From assembly GCA_026421135.1 (NCBI GenBank), contig JAPKCR010000109.1, positions 1 to 6,977 of the forward strand: 6,977 nucleotides of DNA, in the 5' to 3' direction. Source of the stretch: Sulfitobacter sp. (GTDB lineage: Bacteria > Pseudomonadota > Alphaproteobacteria > Rhodobacterales > Rhodobacteraceae). The position numbers were made by a program, and so were the translations under genes. Below, piece by piece: positions 1 through 3,522 of this stretch. Position 1 is the stretch's first letter, and every line of letters begins with the position of its first letter. The notes under the pieces were generated by a model. That model was not told the DNA's origin, searched no databases, and saw nothing but the letters and a program-made list of their open reading frames with translations.

Positions 1-141
1 CACCACTTTCTCTTTATGTGCCCAAGTGGGCTGAGAGCCGGTCGTTATGACTGGTTTGTTCAGACCAATCTATTTGGCGTCTTTTGCGAAACGGCGTTTG
101 CCCCTATAGTCCAAAGAAAAAGACAAGAGGCATCGCGTTGA
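1..141 (+). CDS. C-terminal 46 codons of an unidentified upstream gene (5' partial)
   Basis: Frame 1 is open from the window edge to a TGA at 139-141 and encodes 46 residues. The segment contains an aromatic stretch, YDWFVQTNLFGVFCE (residues 16-30), and ends in a basic tail, QRKRQEASR. I do not recognise the family and propose no function. The frame is too short to prove by length. The main support is its end: the TGA overlaps the TTG start of the next gene in a TTGA arrangement typical of translationally coupled operon genes, and a Shine-Dalgarno-like AAGAGG (125-130) lies inside this frame at the right distance for that TTG. It is therefore probably cotranscribed with the glycosyltransferase-like gene and may share a role in surface polysaccharide or glycan assembly; that role is inference from position only. 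Confidence 0.55.
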   Translation, partial: HHFLFMCPSGLRAGRYDWFVQTNLFGVFCETAFAPIVQRKRQEASR

Positions 142-1142
142 CCAATTCTCCATCCCCATCGCAAGATTTCAATATTGTCATCGTTGGACAACAGGGCCGC
201 CTAGCATACGAGGCTTTGCTTTTCGCAGCGTCGCTGCGCCACAGCAGCCCCAATTTTCGCGGCCGCCTTTTGGTGGCCGAACCCCAAGCCGGGGTAATGT
301 GGCCAAATGATCCGCAGATCAAAAGCGCGGAGATACGGGCAGCACTAGAGGATTTGGGAGCCGAAATCATTCCGTTTCAATCGAAACACTTTGGTGCCTC
401 TTATCCTTATGGCAACAAGATCGAAATGCTTAGCGCCCTGCCCAAGGGCGAACCCTTTGTCTTTTTCGACACCGACACGCTGATCACAGGCGATATCACC
501 CAAGTTCCTTTCGACTTCGACCGACCGACTGCCTCACTGCGCCGGACCAATACGTGGCCGGTGCCACAGCTTTACGGACCTCAATACAGCGGGCTATGGA
601 AATCGCTTTATGTCAAATTCGGCCTCGATTTCGAAAGCAGCCTCGATCTTAACCACCCTGACGAATATTGGCAGCGGTACCTGTATTTTAATGCGGGTTT
701 CTTTTTTTACCGGTGCCCCCATGAATTCGGTGCACGGTTTTTAGAGTATGCCTTGGCGATCCGCGACACCCCCCCGGTAGCGCTGTGCGCCCAAAGCTTT
801 GATCCGTGGCTGGACCAAGTGGCTTTGCCGCTGGTCATTCATTCGCTGGGCGGCGGGCGCGATACCCTGCCAGCGGGGCTTTTGGATGGCAGCGTCAGTT
901 GTCATTACAGGTTCCTGCCCCTGCTTTATGCGCGCGAAAGCCAAAGTGCTGTGGATATCCTCGAAACGGTTGCCGCCCCAAACAAACTTAAAAAAGTTCT
1001 GAAAGGCTATGAGCCGATCAAACGCATGGTGTATCAAGGGCGCGGCCAGAAAGCGCGGGCGTTGTTTGATCAGGACGACCTGCCCCGCAAGGAACAAGCG
1101 ATCCGCAATCGTCTAAAATCAAACGGTTACTGGATGCGTTAG
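138..1142 (+). CDS. GT-A-fold (GT8-like) glycosyltransferase-like protein
   Basis: A 334-residue protein if started at TTG 138; an upstream in-frame TTG at 84 would give 352. I chose 138 because AAGAGG at 125-130 sits 7 bases upstream, the start overlaps the previous stop (TTGA), and no in-frame ATG precedes the conserved region. Numbering from 138, the N-terminus has a Rossmann-like strand (FNIVIVG). An acidic DTD motif in VFFDTDTLITGDI (residues 111-113) matches the metal/nucleotide-sugar DxD of GT-A enzymes. FNAGFFFYR (184-192) corresponds to the family FN(S/A)G segment, and DPWLDQVALPL (222-232) resembles the D-Q element of GT8 proteins. CHYRF near residue 255 could supply the late metal-binding histidine. 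No signal peptide or membrane helix is visible, so it is probably cytoplasmic. Donor and acceptor are unknown, and the fold call is motif-based. The basic C-terminus ends at TAG 1140-1142. Confidence 0.75.
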   Translation: MTNSPSPSQDFNIVIVGQQGRLAYEALLFAASLRHSSPNFRGRLLVAEPQAGVMWPNDPQIKSAEIRAALEDLGAEIIPFQSKHFGASYPYGNKIEMLSALPKGEPFVFFDTDTLITGDITQVPFDFDRPTASLRRTNTWPVPQLYGPQYSGLWKSLYVKFGLDFESSLDLNHPDEYWQRYLYFNAGFFFYRCPHEFGARFLEYALAIRDTPPVALCAQSFDPWLDQVALPLVIHSLGGGRDTLPAGLLDGSVSCHYRFLPLLYARESQSAVDILETVAAPNKLKKVLKGYEPIKRMVYQGRGQKARALFDQDDLPRKEQAIRNRLKSNGYWMR

Positions 1143-1155
1143 GCCCGTCTCGGGC
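1143..1155 (+). other. Short GC hairpin directly after the glycosyltransferase-like stop codon
   Basis: GCCCG (1143-1147) and CGGGC (1151-1155) form a perfect 5-bp stem with a TCT loop, starting one base after the TAG stop. There is no T-tract after it, so it is at best a weak terminator or a 3'-end protecting hairpin. Its right arm overlaps the left arm of another possible stem (GGCGAA 1153-1158 with TTCGCC 1174-1179), so the two cannot form together. Confidence 0.3.
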
Positions 1156-1257
1156 GAAGGAACATCTGAAAATTTCGCCTCCCCCTCCAACGTTGCACAA
1201 TCTCTTGTACCGCAACCCCCATTCCAATATCTCTAGCCCAACCAATCCACGGGAGGA
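1153..1257 (+). promoter_or_regulatory. Candidate structured 5' leader of metY
   Basis: Upstream of metY there are several complementary segments. GGCGAA (1153-1158) can pair with TTCGCC (1174-1179). A pyrimidine tract holds CCTCCC (1178-1183) and CCTCC (1184-1188), each complementary to the metY Shine-Dalgarno (GGGAGG, 1251-1256). Between them lies a hairpin: GTTGC (1192-1196) with GCAAC (1212-1216), and ACAA (1197-1200) with TTGT (1205-1208), giving 9 bp, a 3-base bulge and a TCTC loop. This would allow an anti-SD/SD helix enclosing a hairpin, the layout of a translational switch. I see no SAM-II or other known SAM-riboswitch core. A promoter inside this stretch (for example TTGTAC 1205-1210, 17 bases, TATCTC 1228-1233, a poor match) would remove the anti-SD from the transcript. 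Function is inference. Confidence 0.3.
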
Positions 1258-1262
1258 TAACC

Positions 1263-2555
1263 ATGACAGACGGCCCAACATACGGCTTTGACACGCTGCA
1301 AATTCACGCAGGTGCCAAGCCCGATCCAGCGACCGGTGCGCGCCAAACACCAATCTACCAGACAACGGCCTACGTTTTCCGCGACGCCGATCACGCGGCC
1401 GCGCTTTTCAACCTGCAAGAAGTGGGCTTTATCTACTCGCGTCTCACCAACCCGACCGTGGCCGTCTTGCAAGAACGCATTGCCACGCTTGAGGGCGGTG
1501 TCGGTGCCGTCTGCTGCTCCTCCGGTCACGCCGCCCAGATCATGGCGCTGTTCCCGTTGATGGGGCCAGGCAAGAACATCATCGCCTCAACCCGCTTGTA
1601 TGGCGGTACGGTTACCCAGTTCAGCCAGACGATCAAACGGTTCGGCTGGTCGTGCAAATTCGTAGACTTCGACGATGTCGCAGCGGTTAAAGCTGCCGTT
1701 GACGACGACACACGCGCCATCTTTGGCGAGGCGATTGCCAATCCTGGTGGCTACATCATGGACGTACGCTCGATTGCTGATGTGGCCGATGCAGCTGGCA
1801 TTCCGCTGATCATCGATAACACCACCGCCACACCTTACCTGTGCCGTCCGATTGAACACGGTGCCACGCTGGTGGTGCATTCCACAACAAAGTACCTCAC
1901 AGGCAATGGCACTGTCACCGGCGGGTGTATCGTCGATTCCGGCAAATTCGACTGGTCTGCCAATGACAAATTCCCGTCGCTCAGCCAGCCAGAGCCCGCC
2001 TATCACGGTCTCAAGTTCCACGAGACCTTTGGCCCGCTCGCCTTTACCTTTCACGGTATCGCTATTGGGCTGCGTGATCTGGGGATGACCATGAACCCCC
2101 AAGCCGCGCACTATACATTGATGGGGACCGAAACCCTGTCCTTGCGGATGGAGCGTCACGTCGAAAACGCCATGAAGATCGCACAATGGCTAGAGAAAGA
2201 TGACCGCGTTGACTTTGTGACCTATGCTGGCCTCAAATCCTCGCCGTATTTTGATCGCGTTAAGACCGTTTGCCCAAAAGGCGCAGGCGGCTTGTTCACC
2301 TTTGCAGTCAAAGGCGGCTATGACGCCTGCGTCAAGCTGGTGAATGCGCTCGAGATCTTTAGCCATGTGGCCAACCTTGGCGATACACGGTCGCTGATCA
2401 TCCACTCGGCCTCGACCACTCACCGCCAGCTTAGCGCAGAACAGCAAGAAGCCGCCGGTGCCGGTGCCAATGTCGTACGCGTGTCTATCGGAACAGAAGA
2501 CGCAAACGACCTGATTGCTGATCTGGATCAGGCGCTGAACAAAGCGACCAGCTAA
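1263..2555 (+). CDS. metY: O-acetylhomoserine sulfhydrylase (O-acetylhomoserine aminocarboxypropyltransferase)
   Basis: A 430-residue cytosolic PLP enzyme of the Cys/Met metabolism family that converts O-acetylhomoserine and sulfide to homocysteine and acetate, the direct-sulfhydrylation route to methionine. Starting at ATG 1263 with a strong GGAGG (1252-1256) 6 bases upstream, it has the family landmarks in order: QTTAYVF (33-39); IYSRLTNPT (57-65), with Tyr58 and Arg60 expected to hold the PLP phosphate of the partner subunit; SSGHAA (86-91); Tyr113 in RLYGG, expected to stack on the PLP ring; Asp185 in IIDNT, pairing with the pyridine nitrogen; Lys210 in HSTTKYLTG, the Schiff-base lysine; and Arg376 in GDTRSL, for substrate carboxylate. 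The length of about 430 and the insertions before the C-terminal domain fit MetY rather than the roughly 390-residue MetB/MetC/MetZ enzymes. It stands alone and ends at a strong terminator. The leader may carry RNA regulation. Confidence 0.95.
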   Translation: MTDGPTYGFDTLQIHAGAKPDPATGARQTPIYQTTAYVFRDADHAAALFNLQEVGFIYSRLTNPTVAVLQERIATLEGGVGAVCCSSGHAAQIMALFPLMGPGKNIIASTRLYGGTVTQFSQTIKRFGWSCKFVDFDDVAAVKAAVDDDTRAIFGEAIANPGGYIMDVRSIADVADAAGIPLIIDNTTATPYLCRPIEHGATLVVHSTTKYLTGNGTVTGGCIVDSGKFDWSANDKFPSLSQPEPAYHGLKFHETFGPLAFTFHGIAIGLRDLGMTMNPQAAHYTLMGTETLSLRMERHVENAMKIAQWLEKDDRVDFVTYAGLKSSPYFDRVKTVCPKGAGGLFTFAVKGGYDACVKLVNALEIFSHVANLGDTRSLIIHSASTTHRQLSAEQQEAAGAGANVVRVSIGTEDANDLIADLDQALNKATS

Positions 2556-2576
2556 TCCAGCCTTACTAACAAAAAG

Positions 2577-2604
2577 CGCCCGAGAGACGATGATCTCTCG
2601 GGCG
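2577..2604. terminator. Bidirectional Rho-independent terminator between metY and the SIMPL gene
   Basis: CGCCCGAGAGA (2577-2587) and TCTCTCGGGCG (2594-2604) form a perfect 11-bp stem with a 6-base loop. AAAAAG precedes it (2571-2576) and TTTCTCTATTTT follows it (2605-2616), so either strand reads a stem followed by a U-rich run. It sits 22 bases after the metY stop and 25 bases from the stop of the convergent gene, so it can end both transcripts. Confidence 0.92.
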
Positions 2605-2628
2605 TTTCTCTATTTTAGTTTACGTCGC

Positions 2629-3324
2629 TTACTTTTGCGAGATCGCAAACTGCATGGTTACCTGAGCGCGGATATCTACTTCACCTGTTTCGATGGGCAC
2701 ATCCATACCGCGCATCTGGGACGCCTTCATTTCCATAGGACGGTACCCTTGGCTTGATTCCGACATCTGCAAGACATCGCCCAGATTAACCCCTGCCGCA
2801 TCGGCAAGCTGGCGGGCCCGTGCCATGGCATCAGCAACCGCGCCCTTGCGTGCCGCGATCAATGCTTCGGCGTTGTCTTGCAAACCAAACTCCAACCCGT
2901 TGAAATCATTTGCCCCTTCGGCCACGACTGCATCTAAAAGCGCGCCCAGCTTGCTTAGGTCGCGCACTGTGATGCTGACAGAATTGCCCGCCTCATAGCC
3001 GACCACCTGCACTGGGCCATTGTCGTCTCGTGGGCGGTTGTCATAGACTGGGCGAAGGTAAAGACCGCTGGTCTGGCGATCCAGTCCTGCCACTTGAATA
3101 CCGTCCAACTGTTCCAGAATGCCTCGCACTTTTTCCGAAGTCTGGCGCATCGCATCTGATGCAGTCGCGGCGCGTTCTGTTACGCCCAAACGAATTGTGG
3201 CCATATCCGGGGCCAAAGAAACAACCCCCTCTCCGCTTACGGTAATTCCATTTTGGGCGTTCTGCGCCATGACGCCTGATGCCAGCGCCACCCAAATCAC
3301 GGCGGTCCATTGCAAAATTCGCAT
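2629..3324 (-). CDS. Exported SIMPL-domain protein (DUF541, BP26/OMP28-like)
   Basis: A 231-residue protein reading from ATG at 3324 down to TAA at 2629; AAGG (complement of 3333-3336) lies 8 bases upstream of the start. Residues 1-20 form a signal peptide (MRILQ, then a hydrophobic stretch ending GVMA, followed by QNA), so the mature protein should be periplasmic or surface-associated. SIMPL-family features follow: an ITVSGEGVVSLAPD opening (27-40), an amphipathic helix with E.LDGI near 71-76, GYEAGNSVSITVRDLSKLG (109-127), ARKGAVADAMARARQLADAAG (158-178) and a closing VDIRAQVTMQFAI (216-228). Length is typical of the family. Known members include Brucella BP26 and proteins linked to oxidative-stress tolerance, but a biochemical activity is not established for the family. 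It is divergent from the 895-residue membrane protein gene and convergent with metY. The family call is firm; the role is open. Confidence 0.92.
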   Translation of the reverse strand: MRILQWTAVIWVALASGVMAQNAQNGITVSGEGVVSLAPDMATIRLGVTERAATASDAMRQTSEKVRGILEQLDGIQVAGLDRQTSGLYLRPVYDNRPRDDNGPVQVVGYEAGNSVSITVRDLSKLGALLDAVVAEGANDFNGLEFGLQDNAEALIAARKGAVADAMARARQLADAAGVNLGDVLQMSESSQGYRPMEMKASQMRGMDVPIETGEVDIRAQVTMQFAISQK

Positions 3325-3522
3325 TATTTCAACCTTTAGTTTGATAAATTCATCCTAAATTATGTGTGGCGAGCCTATGCCCCTACTTCAAGCCCCGTTG
3401 CCACCGTGACCTTTCCATAGGCAAACTACTGCTGTAATCTGAGTGATATTCTGGTGCTCTGTTTTAATGTGTGCGCACGTGATAAAACCTGACCTGTAAC
3501 CGTCCGATCAAAAAGCGTCGAT
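3325..3522. promoter_or_regulatory. Divergent intergenic region between the SIMPL gene and the membrane fusion gene
   Basis: These 198 bases must hold the start signals for both divergent genes. On the minus side only a modest ribosome site is visible. On the plus side the ATG at 3523 has no clear Shine-Dalgarno; the preceding bases read AAAAAGCGTCGAT. A weak sigma70-like pair, TTTCCA (3412-3417) and TAATCT (3435-3440) with a 17-base spacer, could serve the plus gene, but the match is poor. The clearest structure is the dyad at 3461-3488, listed separately. A 7-base inverted pair, GCCTATG (3373-3379) and CATAGGC (3416-3422), is also present but may be chance. No small ORF or known RNA motif was recognised here. 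Confidence 0.5.
3461..3488. promoter_or_regulatory. 28-base interrupted dyad, candidate operator
   Basis: The segment is symmetric about 3474/3475. GTTTTA (3461-3466) mirrors TAAAAC (3483-3488), and the centre is the 8-base palindrome GTGCGCAC (3471-3478), so 10 of 14 position pairs are complementary. Of the four others, three would be G-T wobbles and one is A-A. Because the central palindrome leaves no loop, a DNA-binding dimer site is more likely than an RNA hairpin. It ends 34 bases before the start codon of the 895-residue protein, where a repressor or activator could act. I do not recognise it as the site of a named regulator. Confidence 0.4.

Noticed and set aside
1143..1262. SAM-II, SAM/SAH or similar known riboswitch upstream of metY
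   Set aside because: I looked for the conserved cores of these motifs, such as the GCUAAA-type 3' strand of SAM-II, and did not find them. Only generic hairpins and anti-SD complementarity remain.
1587..2186. 199-codon minus-strand open frame inside metY
   Set aside because: It lies wholly within a well-supported PLP enzyme gene and its translation has no family features; it is a shadow of GC-rich codon use.
3041..3310. Overlapping frames on both strands within the SIMPL gene
   Set aside because: The SIMPL frame has a signal peptide, ribosome site and family motifs; the alternatives have Arg/Pro-rich shadow composition.
3373..3422. 7-base inverted pair GCCTATG / CATAGGC in the divergent intergenic region
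   Set aside because: The arms are short and 36 bases apart; chance is a sufficient explanation, and it does not align with any promoter I can see.
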